From Paenibacillus agricola (lineage in GTDB: Bacteria; Bacillota; Bacilli; Paenibacillales; NBRC-103111): 64,000 bases of DNA. The translations under genes and the position numbers were made by a program. The stretch lies in the NCBI RefSeq assembly GCF_011440305.1, contig NZ_JAAOIW010000018.1, forward strand, positions 1-64,000, given 5' to 3'. Positions 35,890-45,525 of the stretch are shown piece after piece; the first letter of the stretch is position 1; each line of letters starts with the position of its first letter. Under the pieces are notes generated by a model, which had not been told where the DNA came from, did not search any database, and was given only the letters and a program-made list of their open reading frames with translations.

Positions 35890-37111
35890 GGATGGTTCAA
35901 TCATTTGTCATTGCCTTTCGCGGTATGTGGAGTTATCCGGTGAGAACCTGGTTAGCGGTATTGGGTATTACGATTAGTACGCTATTGGTCGTGTTCCTTT
36001 TATCCGTCCTTTATAATTTTAAAATCAGTCTTGTAAGTCAAGTGCAGAGTGTGGGAGCTCAGCAAATTGCGGTTGTTCCGGGAAAGCTTCTGAACAGTGG
36101 TAAGAATATAAGTCAGGTGGGATTATCGAGTCTCCTGTCTTATACCTCTCTAGCCAGTACACTTACCTATAAGGATGCTGTAGATGTACAACAACAGATC
36201 CCTGAGATTGTGAAGGCAGCTCCGCAATTAGAAACGATCACGCATGTGGCGGCTGGAAAGAAAGGCGCAGAAATCATGTATACCGGGACGACGCCGGATT
36301 ACATGGATCTGTTTTCAATGGTATTGGAAGAAGGCCGATTTTTTACGAAGGAAGAGGAGCAGCAAGAAACACACGTCATTGTCTTGGGACAGTCTGTTAA
36401 ACAGCTCTTATTTGGTGATGAAAGCGCCGTTGGAAACAAGGTGAAGATCAAGGGGTTAGATTTTACAGTTATTGGTGTATTAAAAGAGAAGCATCTGATC
36501 GGATTTAATTTTGATGAAAGGACACAGGGTATCCCTTGGCTGCGAATACGGCTAATCTTCAGAATGCTTCGATGATTTTCTTCATGGCTCAGTCAACTGA
36601 AGGCTTAGAGTCCATTAGGCAAAAAGTAGCCCAGGTCATTGCAAAGAATCATGGGGGCGTGCAGGATTTTGGCTTGATGGCACCGGAAGGTGCAATTAAT
36701 ATTATTGATACGATTACCACTTTGGTCACAGCCATAGCGGTAGGGATTACCGGGATTTCTTTTCTGGTAGGCGGATTGGGCATTATGAATGTCATGATGC
36801 TAACGGTGAAGGAGAGAACCAGGGAAATTGGAATCCGGAAAGCGGTCGGTGCCCAGTGGTGGGATATTCTGCTGCAATTTCTCATCGAAGCCATTTATAC
36901 TACCGTCTTGGGATGCCTTCTTGGGTTGGCCGGCTCCTATGGATTACTTCTCTTGCTTCATCATTATTTTCCTGTATTGTCCGCTGAGTTCCCTCTACAG
37001 ATTGCGACAGGGTGCTTATTATTCTCGGTTATTTTAGGCGTGGTGTTCGGGATTGTTCCTGCGGTCAAGGCTTTGCAAATTAAGCCGATTGATGCTTTAC
37101 GTTACGAATGA
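35886..37111 (+). pseudogene. MacB-like ABC permease with one frameshift
   Basis: The first frame (35886-36575) has an N-terminal membrane helix (RTWLAVLGITISTLLVVFLL) and a MacB periplasmic-core-like extracellular domain. At about 36525 one base is missing (ACACAGGGTATCCC); in the next frame the protein continues as YPLAANTANLQNASMIFFM and through the FtsX domain (GISFLVGGLGIMNVMMLTVK, RTREIGIRKAVGAQ) to 37111. Combined length of about 408 aa is normal. A single-base shift could also be a sequence error; the rest is well preserved. Confidence 0.8.
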
Positions 37112-37126
37112 AATGGAGGCGACATC

Positions 37127-37831
37127 ATGAACAATTGGGGAGCTAGCGTCTCGATTATGTTAAGTTTCGTACTGGTTACAGGTTGTTCTTGGACCGGGAA
37201 AACCGAAAAATCTGTTCCCCCTGTTAGCGTGGAAGCGGCGTCTGTTATCCCTTCAACACCAGCGTCACAACCACCGGCTTCTAAATCAATCAAGGATGTA
37301 ACCTCAACAACCCCCTCAATCAGTGGAAATGGGGAATCCCCAGATGATGCCTTACCATCACCTAAAGGAACCGATCCGTATGGAAAGTCAGAAGGGATGA
37401 GGGGGCCTTCCCTGAATCAGGTTGAAGAGCAGGTCACTCCCCCGGCAGCAAAGGATAGTGTCGTTAATAACGCCGCTGGAAACGACGAAACAAAGGCATT
37501 GAGCCTAAAGAAGGAATATAGGGATCAACTCCTACAATTGAAGGATGTTTATTTAGGTAAGCTGCAAGGTGTATATCAAGAGGCCATGTCAACCAAGAAA
37601 AGCGGTAAATCGAATAATGAGGTTTACAAAGCCTTTTCTCATCAGGCTATGGCTTTACAGGAAGAATCTCAAGCGGACGTGAATCAACTACTAGCGCAAA
37701 TGAAAAACAAGCTTGCCGTGCAGCAGCTCCCCTCGGATAGCGTGAATGAACTGAGGGCAGCCTACTATGCAGAAATCAATAAAGCTGAAGCGGACATCAC
37801 TGGGAAAGCCAAAAGCGATTTAGCAAAGTAA
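37127..37831 (+). CDS. Lipoprotein linked to the ABC transporter
   Basis: The 234-aa protein has a lipoprotein signal peptide with lipobox LVTGC (Cys at about residue 20), a Ser/Pro-rich linker (about 25-105) and a helical C-terminal domain (about 120-234) with KEYRDQLLQLKDVYLGKLQG. It should sit on the outer face of the membrane, probably as a partner of the MacB-like transporter whose permease ends 15 nt upstream. I do not recognise the C-terminal domain. A terminator follows. Confidence 0.75.
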   Translation: MNNWGASVSIMLSFVLVTGCSWTGKTEKSVPPVSVEAASVIPSTPASQPPASKSIKDVTSTTPSISGNGESPDDALPSPKGTDPYGKSEGMRGPSLNQVEEQVTPPAAKDSVVNNAAGNDETKALSLKKEYRDQLLQLKDVYLGKLQGVYQEAMSTKKSGKSNNEVYKAFSHQAMALQEESQADVNQLLAQMKNKLAVQQLPSDSVNELRAAYYAEINKAEADITGKAKSDLAK

Positions 37832-37858
37832 CCCGTATACGCGGGTATCATGGCAAGA

Positions 37859-37893
37859 CTCTGATTCCTCTCCATAGGGATCGGAGTTTTTTG
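37859..37893 (+). terminator. Terminator after the lipoprotein gene
   Basis: CTCTGATTCC and GGGATCGGAG pair over 10 positions around TCTCCATA, followed by TTTTTTG. Confidence 0.85.
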
Positions 37894-38049
37894 ATTTTTA
37901 GATCCCATTTTCCCTCCATTCGGACTTGTATAGAAGCTCTTCATGTGAATCGAAACATCCCAGAGAAAAACCGCGATATAATGGTAAGTGTTTGTAATAT
38001 CTGTTATAAAGCCGGCCATCTATCAGTAGTCAGAAAGAGAGTGAGTGAT

Positions 38050-38748
38050 TTGAAAAAAAAGTGGCTTCTTACGATCGGCGGCACTCTTCTATTGCTGCTT
38101 TTTTTCGGGTATATAGGGATGAATGTTGCGGTTTCTTATGTACTCCATGCGTTCTCTTCTGGAAAAGTGTCTGATCCAGATGTTTCTAACCCTAGGGGGG
38201 TGAAGCAGGAAACAAACCTAAAAGCACAGCCCCCTGTTAACGAAGGGAATTCGGGCATACCTTCCGCATCCCCAAAGGAAAATACTCCAGGGATTCCTGA
38301 ACCCCAAAAGACGGTACAAGTTAACCATTCAAATGGGCAAACCTCTGTTGCCACAAGCTCAACAGGTTCAGCTCCGGCCGCACTGGTTCAAATCCAAACG
38401 GATGCTGCAGAAAAAAAACCAAATACTGAATCTACAGATCCATTTAAATATGAAGCACAGATTTCACCGGATAAAGCCAAAGCCGTTGAACATAGCATTA
38501 CGATGAAAGAAAAGGCAGATATTACTTCGCTGCTGTTGAAGACGCTCAGTTCATCGGATATTCAGATGTTTATGAAGATGGCCAGCGATGGGATGTCCGT
38601 GACTGAGAAGAAAGAAGCCAAGAAGCTACTTCTACAGAAGCTTTCTGAAGACGAGTATAATCACTTGGTTTCGATTGTAGCAAAGTACGGTTTAAGTCAG
38701 GGCAAAAATTATCAGGAATCGATGAAAGAGCAAACTGTGGGAAAATAA
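38050..38748 (+). CDS. Membrane-anchored hypothetical protein
   Basis: The 232-aa protein has one N-terminal membrane helix (LLTIGGTLLLLLFFGYIGMNVA), a disordered Pro/Ser/Gln-rich stretch and a helical C-terminal domain (about 145-232; DIQMFMKMASDGMSVTEKKE). Its layout, an anchor, linker and short helical domain, mirrors the lipoprotein upstream. The TTG at 38050 follows GAGAGTGAG; the longer open frame from 37891 covers the terminator and is not the gene. Confidence 0.7.
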   Translation: MKKKWLLTIGGTLLLLLFFGYIGMNVAVSYVLHAFSSGKVSDPDVSNPRGVKQETNLKAQPPVNEGNSGIPSASPKENTPGIPEPQKTVQVNHSNGQTSVATSSTGSAPAALVQIQTDAAEKKPNTESTDPFKYEAQISPDKAKAVEHSITMKEKADITSLLLKTLSSSDIQMFMKMASDGMSVTEKKEAKKLLLQKLSEDEYNHLVSIVAKYGLSQGKNYQESMKEQTVGK

Positions 38749-38768
38749 AAATGGAAAGGTCAAAGTTG

Positions 38769-38933
38769 ATGAACAAGTCCAATGTATTCTCTTTACAGAT
38801 GCGCAGAGCCTTGCGGTATCTTCTGAAGGTCGCAAGCAATGAGCAGCTACAGATGCTGCAGAAGATACTGCAGCATTGTATGGCCAAACGAAATTTAGAA
38901 CAAACAAGGAAACTGCGAATTTACGGAAAGTGA
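38769..38933 (+). CDS. Small basic hypothetical protein
   Basis: The 54-aa product (MNKSNVFSLQMRRALRYLLK ...) is basic and helical. GGAAAGG precedes ATG 38769, 20 nt after the previous stop, so it is probably co-transcribed. An ATG at 38751 also exists. Unknown function. Confidence 0.5.
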   Translation: MNKSNVFSLQMRRALRYLLKVASNEQLQMLQKILQHCMAKRNLEQTRKLRIYGK

Positions 38934-39159
38934 TGTAATGAACTTGTTGTTGAAAAGCTAAACGGATGATGAGGATGAGCCAGCTTTTTATTTTTGGACA
39001 CCCAAAATGTCCATTTGCTCATCGAAAGAAGACATTCATGTACACAAAGAGCTTGATTTCATTCCATGTTTGTTATAATCACTTGGTAAAATGGGGCATA
39101 TTTCAGCTTAGGGGAACTGCCATGGACGTTATTATAGTTTTTATTATTCGGAGGGTGCT

Positions 39160-41538
39160 ATGAGACAAAAGAAGAAATTTTTGCTAAGTGCTATCAGTTT
39201 GTCCTTACTTTTTATATCTGCAATCTCACCCGCTTATGGTTCGACCGCAGGAAATCCAAGCGGATCGGTGACGGTGGCTTTGAGCACGGACGTTTCTTCC
39301 GGTTTATCGGATCCGACCAGTCTTCCCTTCTTCACGAAAGTGATTGGTCTTGCTAATTACTTGAAAAATGATGCCGGTTTAACCGTGACTCAAAAAGATC
39401 AAATCAGGAACATGCAGATCGTATTTAATGCTACATACAGAGCTGAAGTTCAAAATATTTTCTTGAAATATATTGATTTAACGGATGTAAGCGATCCGGT
39501 GCTCAAACAAAAATTAATGACTAACAAGACGAATATCATCAATACTTTAATCGATCTGACGACCGTCATGTTTTCCGTTGATGGCTTGGCTACAGCGGTA
39601 CAAAGTCTCGCGGGCAAATTGCAAAATTTAAGTGACTATGGTGTGGATCCCATTGACCTGGTGAACTTTGCAGCAGCTGTTTTTGATGGTCTAGATGCAA
39701 GCAATCTTACAGAAGCTGGTATGATTGGGCAAGTCAATGATGCAATTTCTAATGTTCCGAGCGGATCCTCCTTGGTAAAATACGGAATTACTGCAACCGA
39801 GCTAAACAATGCAATTACAAAGTCGATTGAATATTTGGATGGTCATGCGGGAGCCGAATTTAAAGCTTCTGAAAGTTTGGTCAAGAGCAAGTTTGTCATT
39901 TATTTAAATCGTGGTACTACACCGGTTGCACCGGCTATCGTAGGCGGAAATAACCTTTTCACTACGGATACTACACCGGACATTACCGTAACAGCAGAAG
40001 CAAACAGCACCATAAAAATATATGAAGGTACAACACTCCTTGGATCGGGTGTAGTTGCCGCAAGCGGGTCTATAACCATTACTTTGAGTGCCCTCTCCTT
40101 TGGTAATCATAATCTGACAGTAACCGCAACCGACTCAGCGGGTAATGTAAGTGAAGCTGCTTCTTTAACCGTATGGATTAATATTGCGAGTAGCGGTGGT
40201 GGCGGTAATGGCGGCGGCGGAGGAGGCGGCGGTGGCAGCACCGGCAGTAACACAGATAGTAACACAGACAGTAACACAGGCATCAGCATAAGTGGACAAC
40301 AAGTTAATTTTGGTAATAATGATGTGAAGAACGAAACCAGACCAGACGGAACAACGGTTACTACCGTTACCGTTCCGGAAACAATCCTGAAACAAGCATT
40401 TGACAGTCTGAAGAACAATCCTGCGTCTGCACAAGTTGTTACCATTGACGCTGGTAAATCAGACAATGCGATTGTATCGATCCCAGCAAGCGCCATTGTT
40501 GAAGCAACAAATTCCTTATCGGATGCCATTGTTTCTATTAAGGGTAAGGATGTGACATATGATCTGCCGATTAAAGCTCTAGATATGGCATCAGTTTTGA
40601 GAGAACTTGGAGCAGACGCAAGCCAAGCTAAGATCGTGGTAAAGATGGAGAAAGCTTCCAAAGAAACCGCCAATAAGATTGCAGAAAAAGCTAGACTAAA
40701 CAATGTTACTTTATTATCAGATCCAATTGATTTTAGCATAACGGTTGAAGCCAATGGTAAATCTGTAACCATCAGCAGCTTTGGCTCTAACTATGTTTCC
40801 AGAACCATTGTTGTAGCACAAACGGTTGATTCGAGCGAAGCTTCTGCCGTTTATGTAGATGAAAGCAGCGAGATGCATTTCGTGCCTGCTGTCTTTATCG
40901 CAGCAGACGGTAAGACTCAGGTTACGGTTAAGCGAAATAGTAACAGTACCTATGCTATCGTGAAGTCGATCAAATCGTTTAGCGATGTGTCGTCTCACTG
41001 GGCCAAAACTGATGTGAATCTGCTTGCTTCCAAGCTCATCATTAATGGTCTGACCGATTCGACTTTCGGTCCTGACGAGAATATCACCCGCGCCCAATTT
41101 GCGGCACTGGTAGTTCGTTCACTTGGTCTGGTGGAAGAAAAAGGAAGTTCTAAATTCTCTGATGTGAAGTCTGCGGATTGGTTCGCTGGAGCCGTGGGAT
41201 CCGCTGTTAAATACAGTATCGTGGACGGTTTTGAAGACGGTACATTCAGAGCCAATGCAAACATCACCCGTGAACAAATGGCTGTTATGGTTACAAGAGC
41301 ACTGAAAGTAGCAGGTAAAACGGTGGATGTCTCTACGAAGCAAGAACAGCTATTGAAAGGTTTCAGTGATAACGAATCAATCAACTCCTGGGCTAAAGCT
41401 TCTGTTGCACAAGCCGTAGAAGTTAAGATTATTGAAGGAATGAGTGCCAATACCTTCGTACCGGCCGATAATGCAACGCGTGCTCAAGCGGCAGTCATGT
41501 TGAAACGTCTCCTGAAGTTCGTGCAGTTTATTAACTAG
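39160..41538 (+). CDS. S-layer homology (SLH) surface protein with Ig-like domain
   Basis: The 792-aa protein has a signal peptide (1-28, ending SPAYG), a helical domain (about 50-245), an Ig-like domain (about 254-342; VTATDSAGNVSEAASLTV), a poly-Gly linker followed by three Asn-Thr-Asp-Ser type repeats (344-375), a second region (about 375-600) and three SLH domains at about 606, 665 and 734 (FSDVSSHWAK, FSDVKSADWF, FSDNESINSW). SLH domains bind pyruvylated cell-wall polymer, so it stays on the surface. GGAGGGTGC precedes the ATG; an extended -10 (TGTTATAAT) lies at 39071. Confidence 0.92.
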   Translation: MRQKKKFLLSAISLSLLFISAISPAYGSTAGNPSGSVTVALSTDVSSGLSDPTSLPFFTKVIGLANYLKNDAGLTVTQKDQIRNMQIVFNATYRAEVQNIFLKYIDLTDVSDPVLKQKLMTNKTNIINTLIDLTTVMFSVDGLATAVQSLAGKLQNLSDYGVDPIDLVNFAAAVFDGLDASNLTEAGMIGQVNDAISNVPSGSSLVKYGITATELNNAITKSIEYLDGHAGAEFKASESLVKSKFVIYLNRGTTPVAPAIVGGNNLFTTDTTPDITVTAEANSTIKIYEGTTLLGSGVVAASGSITITLSALSFGNHNLTVTATDSAGNVSEAASLTVWINIASSGGGGNGGGGGGGGGSTGSNTDSNTDSNTGISISGQQVNFGNNDVKNETRPDGTTVTTVTVPETILKQAFDSLKNNPASAQVVTIDAGKSDNAIVSIPASAIVEATNSLSDAIVSIKGKDVTYDLPIKALDMASVLRELGADASQAKIVVKMEKASKETANKIAEKARLNNVTLLSDPIDFSITVEANGKSVTISSFGSNYVSRTIVVAQTVDSSEASAVYVDESSEMHFVPAVFIAADGKTQVTVKRNSNSTYAIVKSIKSFSDVSSHWAKTDVNLLASKLIINGLTDSTFGPDENITRAQFAALVVRSLGLVEEKGSSKFSDVKSADWFAGAVGSAVKYSIVDGFEDGTFRANANITREQMAVMVTRALKVAGKTVDVSTKQEQLLKGFSDNESINSWAKASVAQAVEVKIIEGMSANTFVPADNATRAQAAVMLKRLLKFVQFIN

Positions 41539-41832
41539 GGGATGATTTTATCATGAAATTAAAAATTTTGAAGATTACAAACAACAGAAGAAAAACCGAA
41601 ACAACTAACTAAACGAAAGTATGCTTCGGAAAAGATTTAGAACCCCCCCTAGCATACCTTCAAAAACTTGAGAGTAAACAAAATATTTGTTATTCGCTGT
41701 ATTTTTTTTGCGAAGCAAAGAGAAACCCATGCTTTTATTTATTAGCGTATATTCTGCTTCAGTAACATAAGATTCTCTGTTTCATTATTATTGTTGGTAA
41801 ATGTGGCTTAAGTAAATTTATTGGAGGGCAAA
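41539..41832. other. Gap between the two surface-protein genes
   Basis: GTATGCT near 41617 pairs with AGCATAC near 41652 around a C-rich loop, and TTCGC/GCGAA flank a T-run at 41693-41716. I could not match these to a known RNA. A 19-codon frame at 41553 is too short to support. Confidence 0.35.
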
Positions 41833-44265
41833 ATGAAAGGGGAAATTTTAGGTTTGGTAATGGCAACAAGTTTACTTTTTGGATCAATTGCATTTGCAGA
41901 GGAGAATCTTCCGGTTCGCTCTGGAACAGACCCAAGTGCACAACCTATGATGCAAACAAAATCATTAATGGCGGTAACAGGAAGTGCATTGTCTGTTATA
42001 GATTCAAACTCCGTCACGGCAAATGCTTATGCTTTGGTAAACACGCTTTTGGGAAGCGGTGGAGTCACGGTAAGTAACATAAAAATGACAGGCAGTAAGC
42101 TTGCAGCTGGGAAATTTACTGGCGGAAATGGGATCATTGGATTTAATGACGGCATTATTCTAAGTACCGGAGCGATTAGCAACGTAGTGGATCCCAATAC
42201 AGTTGAGGATGCAAGTAGAATAAACAACACAGCTGGGGATAACGATCTTAATGCATTGATTAATAGCAATGCAACTAGGGATGCAGTCATATTAGAATTT
42301 GACTTTGTTCCGGAACACGATATTCTTTCTTTTCAATATGTTCTTGCTTCGGAAGAATATAATGAATATGTCAATTTAAACTACAATGATGTATTTGGTT
42401 TCTTTGTGAACGGTAAGAACGCGGCATTGATCCCGAATACGACAACTCTTGTATCTGTAAATAGTATAAATGGCGGAAACCCATTGGGTACAAATGCAAA
42501 GCACCCTGAATATTACATAAATAACGATCGAGCAAGTGGAGCGAAGCTGAATACACAAATGGATGGTCTTACTAAGGTGCTGCCCGTTCAAGTTAATGTG
42601 AACAAGGGGCAAGTAAATCATATTAAAATGGCGATAGCCGATGTTTATGATTCCGAATACGATACGAATGTATTTATTAAGGCAGGCAGCTTTACCGACA
42701 AACCAATTGATAACCCTCCAGTAGTTAAAGCGACAGCCGACCGTCAACCGGACACCAATGATTGGTATCATAACGATGTTAACGTGACATTTACCGCTAC
42801 AGATGACATGGGAGTAGTTTCCATTGACCCTCCGGTGGTCATTTCCACTGAGGGAGTAGATCAAGAGATTATAGGGACAGCAACGGACACTGCGGGTCAA
42901 AAGGGAACAACGAGCATAAAGATAAACCTTGATAAAACTGCTCCGCAGACGACTGCAGAAACACCTGTACCCGGCGCAAGCGGATGGTATAACGCGGATG
43001 TGAATGTAACTCTAAGCGCGGTTGATAACCTGTCAGGCTTGAGCAAAACGCAATACCGTATTAATGGAGGAGAATGGAAGAATTACACGGGATTACTCAA
43101 ACTTTCTTCCGAAGGAAGCAATTTCCTTGAATACCAAAGCTTCGATGCCGCGGGCAACGAGGAAAACATCAAGAGCATGACCATTAACATCGATAAAATT
43201 GCACCGACTGCTTCTGTTAGCTACAGCAAGACGACTCCTACGAACCAGGAAGTAATTGCAACCATCACTCCGAGCGAGGATGTCACCGTAACGAACAATA
43301 GCGGAGCAAGCGCATATACGTTTAATGAGAACGGCTCCTTCACGTTTGAGTTTGTGGATGCCGCAGGTAACAAAGGCTCAGTTATAGCAACGGTGGCTAA
43401 CAACGATAAAGTGGCGCCAACCATTACAGTAGCGCCTTACACGACTACGCCAACCAATCAAGATGTGATTGTTACAGCGACGACAAACGAAGGAACATTG
43501 AATGCAGCAAGCCATACGTTTAGTAAAAATGGCAGCTTTAGCTTCACTGCGATTGACGCAGCAGGAAACATCTCGACCCAAACAGTAACGATCGATAATA
43601 TCGATAAATTAGCACCAACCATTACAGTAGCGCCTTACACGACTACGCCAACCAATCAAGATGTGATTGTTACAGCGACGACAAACGAAGGAACATTGAA
43701 TGCAGCAAGCCATACGTTTAGTGAAAATGGCAGCTTTAGCTTCACTGCGATTGACGCAGCAGGAAACACTTCGACTCAAACGGTAACGATTGATAATATC
43801 GATAAAGTGGCTCCTGTTATTTCTTTTACAGGTAATTTGAATGCCTATACGGTTGATCAGAATATAAACATAAGCTGTTCTGTAGTTGATGTACTTTCTG
43901 GTTTGCTTACAACCAACTGTCACGACATTGTTGGTCCGGCAAGTGGATTTACATTAGGAAACAATTCATATACATTTACGGCAACCGATAATGTAGGTAA
44001 TGTCAGTACATCTACAATCAGCTTTACACTTTCTGTTAACACGGATAGCCTTGGAAAGCTGACTCGACAATATTTCAAAGATGCATCTTTTTTAGAATCC
44101 TTGATAAGTAAACTAAACGCTATTCAAGCATCGATTAGTAAAGGCAATACAAATGCAAAGTCAGGCCAGGTAGGAGCCTTTATCAACCAAATTGAGGCGA
44201 AAATAGGTAAATCTATAACAAATGAACAAGCTCAAATATTGATCCAACTTGCGAAGAAATTATAG
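41833..44265 (+). CDS. Secreted choice-of-anchor L protein with Ig-like repeats
   Basis: The 810-aa protein has a signal peptide (ending SIAFA), a choice-of-anchor L domain (about 45-285; NGIIGFNDGIILSTGAIS and VLASEEYNEYVNLNYNDVFG), a domain with YRINGGEWKNYTG typical of OmpL47/chitobiase-like beta sandwiches (about 375-455), three Ig-like units from about 460, and a helical C-terminal tail. Two of the Ig units are nearly identical at DNA level (198-bp period). ATG 41833 follows TTGGAGGG. No SLH or LPxTG anchor is seen, so attachment is unknown. It is probably a matrix or adhesion protein. Confidence 0.85.
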   Translation: MKGEILGLVMATSLLFGSIAFAEENLPVRSGTDPSAQPMMQTKSLMAVTGSALSVIDSNSVTANAYALVNTLLGSGGVTVSNIKMTGSKLAAGKFTGGNGIIGFNDGIILSTGAISNVVDPNTVEDASRINNTAGDNDLNALINSNATRDAVILEFDFVPEHDILSFQYVLASEEYNEYVNLNYNDVFGFFVNGKNAALIPNTTTLVSVNSINGGNPLGTNAKHPEYYINNDRASGAKLNTQMDGLTKVLPVQVNVNKGQVNHIKMAIADVYDSEYDTNVFIKAGSFTDKPIDNPPVVKATADRQPDTNDWYHNDVNVTFTATDDMGVVSIDPPVVISTEGVDQEIIGTATDTAGQKGTTSIKINLDKTAPQTTAETPVPGASGWYNADVNVTLSAVDNLSGLSKTQYRINGGEWKNYTGLLKLSSEGSNFLEYQSFDAAGNEENIKSMTINIDKIAPTASVSYSKTTPTNQEVIATITPSEDVTVTNNSGASAYTFNENGSFTFEFVDAAGNKGSVIATVANNDKVAPTITVAPYTTTPTNQDVIVTATTNEGTLNAASHTFSKNGSFSFTAIDAAGNISTQTVTIDNIDKLAPTITVAPYTTTPTNQDVIVTATTNEGTLNAASHTFSENGSFSFTAIDAAGNTSTQTVTIDNIDKVAPVISFTGNLNAYTVDQNINISCSVVDVLSGLLTTNCHDIVGPASGFTLGNNSYTFTATDNVGNVSTSTISFTLSVNTDSLGKLTRQYFKDASFLESLISKLNAIQASISKGNTNAKSGQVGAFINQIEAKIGKSITNEQAQILIQLAKKL
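43412..43811 (+). repeat. 198-bp tandem duplication inside the surface-protein gene
   Basis: The unit starting near 43412 (ACCATTACAGTAGCGCCTTA) recurs at 43618 minus one codon offset; the distance between equal words is 198 bp or 66 codons, exactly one Ig-like domain. The copies differ at only a handful of bases, so the duplication is recent or kept uniform by recombination. Confidence 0.85.
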
Positions 44266-44319
44266 ACCATTAGATTGTGATAAGATTTTGTGAACCCTCT
44301 CAATGGACACAAATTTGAT

Positions 44320-44362
44320 AAAAACCCGGCCACGTTGAGCGTTGAACTGGTCGGGTTTTTAT
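44320..44362 (+). terminator. Terminator after the choice-of-anchor L gene
   Basis: AAAAACCCGGCCA and TGGTCGGGTTTTT form a stem around a CGTTGAGCGTTGAAC loop. Confidence 0.92.
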
Positions 44363-44794
44363 TCGCGCCGATCTAAGTGTTCATCCCCACTCAAAATAGT
44401 AAAAAAAATAATGGGTTCGTCAGTTCAATTACAAACAGAGAAAAACCGGAAATAGAGATTATTCCACTTTTGGGGAGCTGTTGATCGGAGAGACACAGAT
44501 AAATCAAGATGGAAACGGCCGAAGTGCCGTATGCAAACGACTTATCTTCTCCGCCGCATCGCTTCAATCGTGAAAAGGATAATCGTTGAATGAAAGAAGG
44601 TTTTTTATAGCCTCGTAATTTAGATGCCAAGAGGGTTCGATCTATAAATTGACGGCAGCATAAGAGTATTTAGCGCAGGAAATTCGGAAAAAACCTGAAT
44701 CTTTTTGTTGAAGAAATAAAGAATTGAACTGAAATGAACTGTCGGATGTTGAAGTTTCATTGAAAAAAATATTGTCTAAATTTATATTCCTTTT
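44363..44794. other. Intergenic stretch without a supported gene
   Basis: A 79-codon minus-strand frame (44391-44630) has no ribosome binding site and an implausible hydrophobic end. No RNA gene is recognised. The stretch ends at the first 26-bp direct repeat. Confidence 0.4.
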
Positions 44795-44820
44795 ACCGTC
44801 TCCACACATGTGGAGTGCGT
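44795..44820 (+). repeat. 26-bp direct repeat, left copy
   Basis: ACCGTCTCCACACATGTGGA and the next six bases recur at 47441-47466 with one mismatch. The core CCACACATGTGG is nearly palindromic. Confidence 0.8.
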
Positions 44821-45501
44821 GGTAAGGATATATCGGGAGGATATTTACGAAGCTCAGTTAGATCGATAAATACAGGCGTTGGAAGGATATGTACATCCAC
44901 CAGCTACGATAAGGATAAGGAAGGCGAACTGGTCATCAATGAAAAGGAAGCAGAATTAGTACGCCGGATTTATGAGGAGTATCTGGAGGGTAAAAGCTAT
45001 CAGGCGATTGCTACAGGATTGATGAAGGATAAAATCAAAACGGTCACTGGCGGCGAAAGATGGTGGGACTCCTCAATTACGATTATTCTGACCAATGGAA
45101 AATATTACGGAGCCTTACTCCAGCAAAAGACCGTCATCGTTGAATTTCTAAGCCATAAGCGAGTAAAGAACAAGGGTCAAGAAAAGCGAGTTCAACGTGA
45201 GTGGGAAGTAAATAATTTTTTTGCAAATGATAAAATAAATGCCCCGAATGATGTGTTTCTCTATGTTAATGATCAAGGTAATGTGGTTCCGTTCTCACAA
45301 AAGGAGAGGAATTTAATTTCAGAATGGCAAAAGGGAGAAAAAGCTCCGATTCAAGGTATTGAAGGTCATCATATGGAGCTTGTGAAAGATAACCCTGATA
45401 ATATAAATCTAGCAGCTGACCCTGACAATATACTCATGGCTACAAAACAAGGTCATAGAGATTTTCTACACGGAGGAAATACACAAAATCCTACAGCATA
45501 A
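44815..45501 (+). pseudogene. Chimera: serine-recombinase fragment fused to an HNH-type toxin nuclease end
   Basis: Residues about 35-120 are the recombinase (PF07508-like) domain of a large serine recombinase: GELVINEKEAELVRRIYEEY, LEGKSYQAIATGL, WWDSSITIILTNGKYYG. At about 45177, after RVKNKGQ, the frame passes without a break into an unrelated C-terminal domain with IEGHHMELVKDNPDNINLAA and GHRDFLHGGNTQNPTA, an HNH/ENDO VII-type nuclease of the kind at the end of polymorphic toxins. The resolvase domain and the toxin's trafficking region are missing. The nuclease end appears intact, but the chimera is probably not expressed as a working protein. Confidence 0.65.
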
Positions 45502-45525
45502 GAATACTTTGATTATTCAATTACG

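Noticed and set aside
37891-38049. N-terminal extension of the membrane-anchored protein
   Set aside because: It overlaps the terminator stem and T-run; the TTG at 38050 starts directly at a basic signal-anchor helix.
40107-40772. 221-codon minus-strand open frame
   Set aside because: It lies wholly antisense to the SLH protein gene, is rich in Pro/Leu runs caused by the poly-Gly linker and has no ribosome binding site.
41600-41720. Riboswitch upstream of the choice-of-anchor L gene
   Set aside because: There are hairpins, but I could not match the sequence to c-di-GMP-I, c-di-GMP-II or another class.
44391-44630. 79-codon minus-strand frame
   Set aside because: No ribosome binding site, an odd hydrophobic end and no neighbour on that strand; it looks like chance.
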